A program made the translations under genes and the position numbers. The notes under the pieces were generated by a model. It did no database searches and was not told the DNA's origin. It was given only the letters and a program-made list of their open reading frames with translations. A DNA stretch of 64,000 nucleotides from Cruorifilaria tuberocauda. Taxonomy: Eukaryota > Nematoda > Chromadorea > Rhabditida > Onchocercidae. Numbering within the stretch: the stretch's first letter is position 1; each line of letters begins with the position of its first letter. Positions 39,901 through 51,245 of this stretch are shown here, in pieces. Location of the stretch: the NCBI GenBank assembly GCA_013365365.1, contig JABVXU010000026.1, positions 186,001-250,000 on the forward strand, in the 5' to 3' direction.

Positions 39901-42900
39901 ATACAACTACAGTCGTTCTACCTCTTGACTCTTGACTCGACTTCAACTAATGGAAAATCTGACACTCTAAAATACAAGCAATGAAATTATAAGATAGACT
40001 TCCCACTTATAATGTCCTATCTTAACTATAAAGTTGTATATCTTTTCTTTGACAGAAATAAACTTTTAGCCATTACATTATTCTTAAACTCTACTTTATA
40101 GCTAGAGAATATCAAAAAATAATGCTGATATATACAACCTGCACAGTACGTTATAATACACATTTCTTTTATTTCTTTATTCTCCTTAAATAGACTTTCT
40201 AGAATTTAGTAGTTGAAGAATGAACCTTGAATAACTTAGTCAATGCTACAGTTTGAGGCATATTGTGTGTCGCCAAACCTTCGACGTTATGTTAATTTAA
40301 AAATTTATAATTTGCAATAGAGGATAGGCTAATGATTTTTAATACGATAATTCAGTAAAAATAAAAGCTTTCATCATTCAAAAAATTCACGACTTTTATA
40401 ATGAAATAATTTTAGAAGAAGCATATATGTACTCATTTTATTATTAAAATTCCCCAAAAACTCATTAATATTGATGGGCATTGTTCTTTTTATCTTCTCT
40501 ACTCAATTTTGCTTATTATTCCATCACTGTTTAACAGTCTCAAAAAACCTATCTTATTAGATTATCAACTACAATGTGTAAAACTTCTTATGAAACTACA
40601 ATTTTGGGAAAATATTTTCGGAACATAAGAACACATACGTTTTGTTTCAACATAAGCTGATGTAAAGCATATGGAGGCGAAAGAATAGCAGCTGCCCTCT
40701 TCGCTCTGACATCTTCGGATGGCATAGTTAAGTCAAGCTCTTCGAGAAGTACTTTTTCACAAGCAGAGTCTTTGGCTTTTTGCTTATTATCCTGAGGTGG
40801 ACCAATAATGGTCTCTAAAAATTCATAAATTTGATATATTAATATTGTACATGCACAATTCATAACTTTTAAGCAACAATTAGCAACTTTTAACCAATCA
40901 GTCATTTTCAAGTCAATGAAAATCAAATCGTTATAATGGCGACTATAACGATGACCCTAATATATTTCATAAGTTTTTATGGTTGATTAGATGTAATATA
41001 AAGTGAACAAACTTACGTCGAATTTCTAAATTTAGCTGAATTTCTTACATAATACCATTGCAAAACTTTAATAATGCAAAATCAATGTAAAGAGATTTCT
41101 AATGATAACACAATGATAATTTCTCTCATTAGCGATATTAAACAGGACAAGAGGACGAAAGACGAACTAATGGCCATCTTTTGTATCAAATTTATTTAAT
41201 AATTTTTAATCTACCGAAAAGAAAATAATCTTAAAATCGCTCTTAACACACAAAATAAAACATGTAATAACGACCTGTAATGACCGTAATGCATCTTTTT
41301 TCCTTCCCTTTACTTTTCTTGCTGATTTTTAAATTGACCAAAAAGAAAGAGATAACATCAATTTTTGGTGAATACAAGTCGCCAGCACATGCTTACTATT
41401 ATTGTCGAGCGTAATGCGGCAGATGAATCGACTATTTCCTTGGACGGGTTTTCCGTCAACCGTATCCACATCCACTTGCATGGTACGATCGTAGAAATTG
41501 AGCGCTTGTATCAAAACCTCAAGCAAATATTACCACCACACAACATTTTCAAAAAAAGCGAATGCTTGAGTTCTGACTGATAACTATTTATTTGGTCTTC
41601 TTTGTGAACGATGCAATACATAAAGGTAGAATCCTCCAAAACTTTTCTGTAATTGAATCAAAGGACAGGCCACAGCAAATATAGAAAGGCAATGCAGATG
41701 TAACCATCACTAGTACCTATGGTGCCGACTGGTCCTTATCCTTATCGGAAGTACTTTTCCGAAAAGATTTCACAATGAAAAAGCTTTAAAATTTAGATAA
41801 TTTTTTTCTCCGTTGGGTCCATATTTACTAGAAAATCATTTCATTTCACTACATTTTAAATCTTTGTCAACCTTTCTTCCTTGGTCTTTTTTCCTATAAT
41901 TTCAGTTTCTATTTCTTATTTGATATTTTATTTAAAATATAACTTGTAGCAAAAGTGCTTTTTAATAAAAATAATTAACTGTAGTTTCACAGCTGCATTA
42001 GGAACAATTCGAACGTTTGATGGTAACGAATCTCGTTTTCAATTTAATATGAATAATGACAAGTGTAACTTGCAAGTCTCAATAACTTTTTCCGCATGTA
42101 AAAATTATCCATTCGCTTTTTTGTGCAGTTGTGAGATAATAATATAACAATTCTAGAGCACAAAAGCGTATTAAAATTTTAGAATTGTAGAAAATCATAC
42201 TTGCATTGGTTTGCCTGGCTTGAGATTCATTGTGCGGCGTTCTACCATTTTTAATTCTTCTTGTGGCACATCGAAAACATCAACCAACGCCTGGAAGAAA
42301 TTGTCGGACAGATCAGTGAACACCAGAGAATAAATAAGTGGATGATAAAAGCAACAAAGAAACCCAAAAAACGTTTAAATGTACTTCACGGATGACTGCA
42401 TTTTTGATCGGTGATTTCCCATAACCTTCATGAGAATAAACTTTTCCCTGATGGGGCAAAACTAACATGCATCTGAAAAATTATCAGAATATAGAAGGCG
42501 CTGAAAATCCGCTGTTGGAAAATTGAAATAATCTTGTAACATAAATCCAGATAACTGAAGTAAATTTGCAGTGTGGAAATCCAGTAGTATTTTGCGCCCT
42601 CAATTCGATTAAGGTAGTTAGTATCACCGGTATCAGTATTACGAGCTATAAAAGTGAAACGGTCTTTTCATCAGTCCCACCAACCAGTAGTCCAACCAAG
42701 TCTGTATCAATTCAGTATCAAAAAAAAAATCTTCACAACGTCTGAATATCAGAAAAAAGCTTTCATAATAAACGGAAATAGCATTGTCAGAATTTATAGA
42801 AGCATTATCTTTCAGTGAAAAAAAAAAGAACTTCTCTTTTACTTCTTTCTTTTGCAAAACAAAAATTTCGGTAGCAATATAAAATGAATAAACTAAAGAA

Positions 42901-45633
42901 AGACGTAATTTGAAGTATTTAACTGACTTGGTATTTCAATATAACTGCGAAAATAGTTTCGATCAATGTGAATGAAACAAAACAAATGACAGCACTAACT
43001 TGAATTTTTTCGGAGATTTGCCATCGACATCCGTTGTCGGAAGTTCACTAAAGGTAAATTGTGGTGTAAATTTCTCATCGCTTGTACGCTCTTTGTCCTA
43101 AAACATAAGGCTCATCAAGATATCATTGAAATGAAATAAGAACATGAAGGATGAAAACAATTATAAAATTAAATTACATACTCTACACAAACGAAGAAAG
43201 AAGTCATGGAGAGAGTTACAGGTCGCATATCCTTTTCTTCGACTTTCCTGCAAATTTAGTAATTATTCGTATTTAAATAACAATTTTATATCAGAAAGCA
43301 GCTTTATATGAATTGTAGCGACAACATTTAAGATCATAAAAGCATTGATAAAATTGGGTAATAAAGATTGTTGCAGTATTTAAACTTTTAAAATTAATTT
43401 AAAAACTTTTGGATTTCCTAGCAGCATTACCGCATTACGAATCTATTACTGATAATTTTTAAATCAATTTTAAACAAGATAAAAAATAAAGAACCGTTTT
43501 TATCTGATAATGAGTACAAAAATTCAACCAAAGATTATTATCTCAAATTCTATGAAAATCAAAATCTCCATTAATTTCGATGGAAAGAGTTATATAAATA
43601 TGCTATCCTAATTTCTTACGTATAATTATCGGAAGAATTTCTTCAGCGTTTTAAATATAGACAGCTAAAAGCATTAACATAAGTGACTGTTTCTTTATTT
43701 GATGAAATTATTATTTCTGCTATTATTTTCGAGTTGTCATATACCTGTCGAGTAAAAAAATAATCCATGTTGTCCAACTTAATCCATCTTGCAGCTTCAC
43801 ACCAAATTTTAAACAACTCAATTATTTTTTCTTAAAAATTATCCTTATACGATTGAAGAAGATAAAAAAAGTTCCTAGTAAAACGAATCACCATCGTGCA
43901 TAAACAAATATTACCCGAATGCAATTGCTTTTGCTTTGTACATTTCTTTTGTTTTTCAATTTTCTTTGCGATTTCAATCTGCACAATCATCGTGCACACT
44001 GCATTTTCAGGGGAAAGTCAAGAAAAAAAGGAATGGAGATTATATTCGATTTTATTTTATTCCTTTATATATCGCTTACACGAAAAATACAAGGCATAAT
44101 TGCTCTTTGTTTATGAAGACTAATTTATAATCTACCTCTGTTCCATTTATCTGTGGCGAGCAGAAAGCGTAATTTCCGAATTTTTTTGATTCTGATACTG
44201 AAACCGAAACGTCCAGCAATATATCAGGTCGCAATTCCTTCAAAGCTAATTCACATGCAAGCTGCAAAACAATAAAAACATATGATGAGAAACTTTAAGA
44301 GATGCAAACGGATAGATAGCAGAGATGAAAACGGATCAAATAAGCTTATAACAATAACTTCTGTTATAGTGAAGTGAATTAAGATTAAAAAAATGAAGTT
44401 TAGTATGAAAATAAGAAACATAAAGAAATGAACAAAGTACTTGTTTTGCGGCTTTTTTATTTGAGCCTTCTGCGCAAAATGTTTTAGCTTGCACTGTAAA
44501 GCAGCATTCGAAACGCGGTAACTTGTTAACCATCATCTAAATTGTTTAAAATTAAAACATAATTATTTCAAGATATCCCTATGTCAAAAGTATTATCTTC
44601 AACATGGTAAAAGGCTACAGTGCCAAAAATCAACACTATTATACTACCTCAATTTTATTTGATCAATTATTACTTTTCTAAAATACAATCAAGCAAAACT
44701 TTGGCAGTTACTTTAAACCTATTAGCATTAATATTCTTTCTTCTTTTAGAGTCTCGAAATTGTTAACTTATATAGAAGGAATTCAGTAGTGAATTTCCAA
44801 AAACATCCAAACATGGTAAAGGATCTATGGACATTTCAACCTCGCAAATAAATTCGTGGATCCCAGCTATTAATTGGCTTAGTTTATCACAAGACTTGCA
44901 GAAACCAAGAGTGATAAAGGGATGTGTATGAACAATTCGAAAAAAATGCACACCGTCTTATAAGAACACTGATCCTTGAATTCTGGATACAATTCATTGA
45001 GAATCATTGCGGCCGTCTTACCAGTTGTGGAGTAACCTCTAGGTTTCTTATTTGGTGGTGGATAAGCTATATCTGTTCCGTAATAGAAACGATTCTGCAA
45101 ATTTGATGGAACACAATTTCACTATAAAAATAGTTATATAACAGGACATTCAAAAAAAAGCGCAAGAATTTATAATTTCTAAAAACACAATAAAATGTGA
45201 TCTTGTCCAAAATTATATATTATAATAAAAAGGAATATTAAGAAGCGTCATCACTATTACTTACCTTTTTTGGAAAAGTAGCACCAATACGTTGGCGTTT
45301 TATACCAGATGAAATGACTGACTGCTGTAGTTGTTTTGCAAAGATACCGGTGCAACCATAATAACTTGCGCTATTAGGATCAGGCCCAGCATATTGTTGT
45401 TGTTGCTGATGTTGCTGCTGAGGATAGTGATCATGGTAATCTTGGTATCCCATACTGCCACCGCCTATTTTATTTCCCTTATTTTTAAGAATACTATTCA
45501 AAGACATCGGATAATAAAACCGATGTTGTTGTTGTTGTTGTGATGCTATTGTTGATGTAATATCTGATGAAGTACCACTGACTCTCATCCAACTTGGACA
45601 GCCACTACTACCATAATAACTATGACTATCCAT
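36959..45633 (-). CDS. adr-1: ADAR-family dsRNA-binding protein with inactive deaminase domain (adr-1 type, 885 aa)
   Basis: Seventeen exons: 45633-45265, 45094-44954, 44536-44441, 44261-44136, 43247-43182, 43097-43000, 42472-42385, 42290-42201, 41517-41397, 40814-40639, 39831-39637, 39189-39029, 38939-38818, 38633-38518, 38281-38080, 37802-37596, 37242-36959 (2658 bp, all phases consistent). The N-terminus (1-123) is low-complexity with Gln runs. Canonical dsRBDs span ~149-213 (SNKKAAK) and ~446-521 (SKKTAKSAAAEQAL); two degenerate dsRBD-like segments lie at ~253-335 and ~359-425. Residues ~523-885 match the ADAR deaminase domain: FVLFLHGQI, NKFRLK, VVLYIS, KWNYLGLQGALLSRLLEPIF, HNWVSG, SPSRLCKSELY. 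The zinc and catalytic motifs are lost: CHAE is MQST (615-618), the Cys of SPCGDAR is Asn669, and the Cys of SCSDK is Leu712. C. elegans ADR-1 is likewise deaminase-deficient and modulates editing by ADR-2; the same role is inferred here. Confidence 0.9.
38370..38434 (-). other. Candidate cryptic (poison) exon in adr-1
   Basis: 65 bp with a strong acceptor (TTATCTTTCAG) and the donor AA|GTATTC. It lies between exons 38633-38518 and 38281-38080. Joining the flanking exons directly gives NKFRLK-AGYQVVLYIS, which fits ADARs. Including this segment (65 nt) would shift the frame. I therefore left it out of the CDS. Confidence 0.3.
39336..39658. repeat. Intronic duplication, copy A (includes end of adr-1 exon 11)
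   Basis: This 323-bp segment is nearly identical to 39913-40247 (same orientation). It covers the intron after adr-1 exon 39831-39637 plus the last ~22 bp of that exon and its donor AAG|GTTCAT. The two copies differ by a few substitutions and small indels. Confidence 0.93.
39913..40247. repeat. Intronic duplication, copy B (upstream intron of adr-1)
   Basis: Direct copy of 39336-39658, lying in the intron before exon 39831-39637. It is 12 bp longer through small insertions (for example an extra TTTCTTTATTC-like stretch). It carries a duplicated 3' exon end with an intact donor, preceded by TGTAG, so a cryptic ~20-nt exon is possible. Confidence 0.93.
45523..45543. repeat. GTT/CAA repeat encoding a Gln run in adr-1 exon 1
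   Basis: CAACAA codons on the minus strand encode QQQQQ. A second Gln-rich stretch (QQQHQQQQQ) is encoded around 45390-45422. Both lie in the low-complexity N-terminus. Confidence 0.75.
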
Positions 45634-45658
45634 TTTAAACACGAAATTGCAGCAGTAA

Positions 45659-45668
45659 TCTAAAAATT
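45659..45668 (-). promoter_or_regulatory. Likely SL trans-splice acceptor of adr-1
   Basis: The minus strand reads GGAATTTTTAG ending at 45660, 26 nt before the ATG at 45633. No upstream exon was found, so this may be the spliced-leader acceptor. A cis-spliced 5' UTR exon is the alternative. Confidence 0.5.
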
Positions 45669-47186
45669 CCTTCTATTAATTTATATACTGAAAGGGAAAA
45701 TCGACAACGAAACCAAGTAATATTAATCACGAATACATAGCGCTTTCCTGGAAAAAATAATGAGCATATGTTATATTCAATCTGAGCACGAACATTTCAG
45801 TCCATCATATTACCTGTCAAATTCATTTTAATTTAATTCTTATCACTGCATTGCCCATTTCACTCACAAAAACTTCTCGATCAATTAAATGAAAGATCTT
45901 GAAATCATTAAATATAAATACGTTCAAAAATTTTTAAATATCCTCTATAATTGGATCTTCCAAAAAAATTATCAGTAATTAAAAAATCGAAGCGTAACTC
46001 TCGCAGAACTCCCTTTGCTCCAGTGAGCATTCCAGTACTTCTCCTTTCAGTATTCTTTGGCTTTTCTAATTTTCCAGAACCCCCCCTAGATGACCATCTG
46101 AGTCCCGAAAGTCACTCATGACTAACCGGAACTTCAGTCCTGATTTTATTATCGATCGGAAACAGCAATAACAAGGGTCACTATGCAAACCGGTGATCCC
46201 TTCCGATTTGAAGTTACATTCGTTTGCGGATCCAATCTAAAAAGCAAAAGTGCACTTCGCCTATGCGAATAACTTCTGAACTACTTGAGTCATTTGTCAG
46301 GTGTTGTCAAATTTCAAATTTCAAGGTCGGATTATGTTTGCCAAACTTCACCAATTATTTCCTTATCGAAGTTTAGTTTGAAATTTATAATTGAAGGAAC
46401 TTCACGAAAGCCGCTTACTTGCATTGAAATATTCTTGTTTTTTTGCAGTTTTCTCCTGAAGTAATGAAGTAATCACTTCATTAAGAACTATTTAAGGAGT
46501 AGCTCATTAAGTAATGAAGTATGCAGATATTTAAGTAATCAAGAAATAAAGTACTCAGTGACAGTTCCTCAAAATTCAGGTAACCGAGTATTAAAGTGTT
46601 TTAATATCGACATACAAATAATGAGATATCGAAGCATTCAAGTGTACTCAAGTAATCAAGCATCAAGCATCTGTTTATTTAAATAGTAGCAAGTTAAAAA
46701 GATCTATAGGAAATGAATTTTTTTTCTAATTAGCATCCTTTAATCTTCAAAATAAAATACTATGATTTTTTCATCATCTCCTCTCTATCTCTCATGTTAT
46801 TGAGATTTGACTTATTCTCGAATCTCTCCAAATGCTCCATCTCTCCCATATATCATTGCAACCTTTATTTCAAAATGACTTCATCTCCATGCAGCAGTTT
46901 CCAAGGAATTGTTTGACTTCATTGCTGGGGTTCTTTCAAATTATCCGAAAGAAAGTATTTTCTTCTAATTAAGTCCTTTAGCTACATCTGACATGCATGC
47001 ATTTGAGTTCAGTGCGTGGGAAGTTACCAAAAATTCGAATCGAAAAGTTTCCGTCACAATTACTCAAAATTTTAGAGCTTTTAGAAATGAAATTCAGATT
47101 TTGTAGATTTTTTTGATTTAGTCGGATTATTACTTGTTAAATAAACTTTGGTTATCAATGTTTTTTTAGCTATGTAATTTCGTTTC
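45662..47186. promoter_or_regulatory. Divergent intergenic region between adr-1 and the first RMDN gene
   Basis: About 1.5 kb between two genes transcribed away from each other, so both upstream control regions should be here. It contains the direct repeat AAGTAATGAAGTA (46459-46471, 46509-46521) and AAGTAATCAAG (46533-46543, 46650-46660). No TATA box or known factor site can be assigned with confidence. Confidence 0.4.
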
Positions 47187-47188
47187 AG
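47179..47188 (+). promoter_or_regulatory. Likely SL trans-splice acceptor of the first RMDN gene
   Basis: TTTCGTTTCAG ends at 47188, nine nt before ATG 47198. It helps define the start codon. Confidence 0.5.
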
Positions 47189-47197
47189 GTTATTATT

Positions 47198-50100
47198 ATG
47201 TTCCGTGGAGCAAATGATATTTTCAGGAAAACTGTACAAGTTAGTTTTTACTTCCATTTTGTATTGTCTTTTACATGTTCGTGCATTTTAACTCGTAAGT
47301 ATTCCGACTTGTTTTGTAAATCGATATAATATGATTTTAATTTAGAGAAATTACGAACCCGTTCAGGTTAAAACAGCTTATGACACGAATAGCTTCATGG
47401 ATTGAATAATGATCCCTTGGTGCATTATCTCGATAGTGGTTTACTCCAAAAAACTAGATCACTTCTCGCTTTTTTTAGAATTTGAGTTTTCGAAAACATG
47501 TTTGTTTTCGAGGGACAGTGTTTGCTGCTGCAACTGTAGCTCTCAGTGACGATGAACTTAAGAAGCAACCTTTATGGTATATTTCGACTTTTTTCGAAGA
47601 TAATGCTTGATGTTAATAATTAGTTTTCTATCGAGCAATTCTTGTAATTCAACTTAATACCAATTCGTTATCTTAATATCAGATAATATCAGATAATGAT
47701 TTAGTCTTGTTTTTTGGCAAGAGATTCAAAGATTCCAAAATCTCGTATTTCCATACCTACCTCAGCTGTTCTATTCATCTTGTTTTGTACAATTATGAGT
47801 TCCTAAAAATAAAGACTTTCTCATATTGGCGTTCTATAATAATTAATTTCTTGATGTTATTGTAGTGTTATATGCAGGTATAAAACAGCTGTCCGTAAGC
47901 TATCATTTGCGATAAAATACACGAATCGGAAAGGCTATTTAGATGATGTAATATTACTGGAGAATCTTCGTGAAAAGCTTTCGCCGTAAGTTTTCATCAT
48001 GTTTTAGGTTAGTCATCAGTTTATAAGATTTTTGAAGTAGTTAAATCGCTTTATGAGAAACGCGAGATAACGATACAGTTTTTATGCTTTTTGAAATTTG
48101 ATGTAGTAAATCTTTTCTCCATAATGGTAAGAAATGGCAGTTCTAAGCATACTTTGCACCGTATCGATGTCACATATAAATAGGGATTTCTCCCTAAAAT
48201 TTCTTGTGAGTTTTTTCTATATTCTGCATTTCTTACTTTCTATCCAGCTTAAATTTGAATGATTTGATACGTAATAATTTTTCTGTTTTAGATATTCGGA
48301 CTCAACGAATACCGATATTCTGTGGCGATATGCTCGGGTATTACTCGAAATCGCTTTATGGACCTCAAGTGCTGACAAAAATCGAATGGCAACATTCCTT
48401 GAGGTTTCCTCGTATTGTAGTCTTTTTCTTCAGTTTTTCTTCCAAAATAATTTCCTATACAGTATTCGGAATCCAATTTTTAGGCTGAGAAAATTGGTAA
48501 AAAGGCAATTGACAATGAAAGTTCTCAGAGTCCAAGTGCTAATGCACACAAATGGTAAGTGGAATTATGTAATGGATTTGAAGATATTCATAATTAAGCA
48601 TTGTTTATTCATTTTGTTTGATTTTCTAGCCTAGTCGATTAAGGTAAGCTGTGGATTTTCATACTTTCCAGTGATGGAGTAATCACCAAGTGTACACATC
48701 TAACTGAGATTACCTTATTTTAATAGTCGGCTTTTTTCTCTTTGCTGTAATTTTTGCCGTTTTGGAAAATGATCCAAAATAAGGTGTAAAAGATAACATC
48801 CAGTAGGCTTCTCAATCATTTTAGGTACGGAATAACTTTAGTGAAATTAATGGATTTCCGTTCGGATAAGAAAATTGATGAAGCCCGAAAACACTTGGAG
48901 AAAGCAGTTGAATTAGACCCAAAAGATGTAAGATCGTGGCAGTATCTTGGTTTGTTTTCCATTTACTTCATATGAGGTAACTTACCATAGATTTCTTGCG
49001 TAAAATTCTGCCTCATCTTCGAATAAGTGAGTATCGTTAAACTCAGTAAATTTAGTCGACGCGAGATATTGTGTTAGCTATTCAAATTCTAGTGGTTAAA
49101 AACAAAGATAAGGTGATTTTAACGAATTGGATAATTGATATTAATTACTGTTACTCTAGGGGACGATTACCGGGTAGAAAATTCGGAATAAACTCGGACA
49201 GGAAATTTCGAGTTTGATTTAATAATATATCATAAGTTTTTGTTGCTCTAAACTTTATCTAATTCAATGATCTCACTTTTTGGTTTACTGAAATATATAT
49301 TAATTGCGTAAAATAACGTCTGTCTTGCGAATCAAGCACTTTCGATGATTCTGATGAACTAAGACTCAACTGGGATATCATCTTCGCAATCAATTTCATT
49401 TTTCCTTCATTGTCCAGTCAATTAAGAAATAAGTTAAAGAAATTAATGATTTAATTGCTGTTATCTAACAGCTGGTTTAACCGCATTGTTCACCATTCTA
49501 TTTTCACAGTTCTTTTCCACCACCGTAAAATATGCAGGAACAGTGTTATTAGTAAATGTATAAAACTGAATCTGAAATATGGTTAGTTAATTATTTATCA
49601 GTACATCCGTATTCAGTGGAAGGTTGCAGTAAAAGTGATAAGTGCGCTGAAATAGATTAGGATTTCTTTGCATAATCAGGCTCACTTAGATATTGGAATA
49701 TTTATATCAATGTAAAAATTGTAAAACGGAACTTGTCCAATGCAAAAAGTCATTAACACTATTATTTGTGGACATTGTGGGAGCAAAAAATTTGCGTGTT
49801 CTATAGAAGTTTTGATTTTACTAATAAGAGTATATAATAAAGTTTTTTTTAAGAAACGAGATCTTAAAATTTTGCATGCATCATCTGCAATAATCTATAG
49901 CTACTCGCGATCATTTCAGGCGCTGTGCAATATATGCAGAAAGATTATAAACTTGCATTGGAAAGCCATCAAAAAGCCGAATCATTGGAAGTATGTATTC
50001 TAAAAATTTATTAGTCCTAGTTGCTTCAAATTTTTTCATTTTCGTATTTATGAGATTATCACTGTAGAATTACCAATTGGAAATCTTGTTGGCTATTTAA

Positions 50101-50798
50101 TAAGAATATTGCTGGTTATTTAAAAAAGATGGGAGGCAATATTCTTCCTTAGTTTTAAAGAAAAAAAAACATACCTCGAATGTGTGCTGCTTATTTCTTT
50201 TTGTAACTTTGTGTGAGGCTCAAAAACGTTCGTTATTCTTGCTTTTCTTAATCTTTTTTACAAAAGATAGTGCATTTTATTAATTAAAATTTAGATATTG
50301 CGTCGTTTTCAGCCTGGTTTCTCAAGTGAAAACGCACTGTGGCTTGGAAAGGCAGAACTTGCATTAGGGCGAAAAAAGGATGCGTGTGAAAGTTTCAGGA
50401 AAGCGAAAATTCTGACTCCTCGTTACAGAAATGAATACAAAGTCCTTCTTTGTATTACTAAAATATTCACAAAGTTGAAGAAATATTAATTTAGACTAGT
50501 TAAATTATATGGGCGAAGTAAACATGAGCTCTCTTTCAAGCAGTGAAGTTAAACTTTATGCAATTCTTCAAAAAAATTGTTAGCTTAAATATGCAAAACG
50601 AAGTAGAGAAAGGTAGCGTAAATTCTTTCAGATCCCCTGAAATTTTAATAGCACTAAACATTTTTTTTCCCGATTCCTGTGGTAGTGTTAAATGTTAATT
50701 CATCAGAATTTTAGGCTGGATTGCAAGCTCGCGAATTTTTGTTGAAAAAATGTGGAATGCATGCAGAAGATATCCCAGATTCGGCTTGTCGATATTAA
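47198..50798 (+). CDS. RMDN-type TPR protein, first tandem copy (279 aa)
   Basis: Nine exons: 47198-47239, 47479-47576, 47878-47985, 48292-48403, 48485-48555, 48825-48949, 49920-49990, 50313-50441, 50715-50798 (840 bp, phases consistent). A short hydrophobic stretch (GTVFAAATVAL, ~26-36) lies near the N-terminus. The TPR region carries family hallmarks: TDILWRYARVLLE, ANAHKWYGI, HLEKAVELDPKD, YLGAVQYMQKDY, ALESHQKAESL, PGFSSENALWLGKAELALG. These match regulator-of-microtubule-dynamics proteins (human RMDN1-3; C. elegans rmd genes), which bind microtubules or sit at mitochondria/ER contacts in other animals. Acceptor TTTCAG lies 9 nt before the ATG. The donor of exon 8, AAA|GTCCTT, is weak: reading through it instead gives a different C-terminus ending at TAA 50487-50489. 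Specific function here is inferred. Confidence 0.85.
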
Positions 50799-51218
50799 TT
50801 TTTATTTCTAAACATTCATTTGCTTTTCATAGTTGTATTAGAATTTATGAAGGATTTTAAATTTTGTTGACATCGGTTTTCTTGTTTTCCTTTGTGAATA
50901 GCAGTTATTAGCAAATATTAAGCAGATAAACATGATCATTTGATGTGTCCTTTGATTCTTAATATCATTGTTGCCAACATGGAATTTCATCCTGCTACAC
51001 TTCTTTCCATTTGTGACAGTTTTCATCGTAGAAATTCAGAATTTTTTTTCACTTCTGATTTGAATAATTTAAACTCCCATCAATACTGGCTTGGTTGCAG
51101 TTTTACAATTTATGCTTTTTAATTTCTATTTTAGTAAAATTATGAAATGCCTCTGTTTTCGTAACCTCGAAATCTTAACTGTCAAGTACTTATAAGTTGT
51201 AGCTAGTTTTTGGTGTTG

Positions 51219-51228
51219 ACTCTTTTAG
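51219..51228 (+). promoter_or_regulatory. Likely trans-splice acceptor between the tandem RMDN genes
   Basis: GACTCTTTTAG ends at 51228, 17 nt before ATG 51246. It lies 430 bp after the stop of the first RMDN gene, an arrangement compatible with an operon resolved by trans-splicing. Confidence 0.5.
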
Positions 51229-51245
51229 AATCATTTGATATTGAA

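Noticed and set aside
44763..44951. Minus-strand frame SCDKLSQLIAGIHEF... as an extra adr-1 exon
   Set aside because: Joining 45094-44954 directly to 44536-44441 gives a continuous dsRBD (CSYKT-MMVNKLPRFECCFTV). Inserting this frame would break the domain, and it has no good donor.
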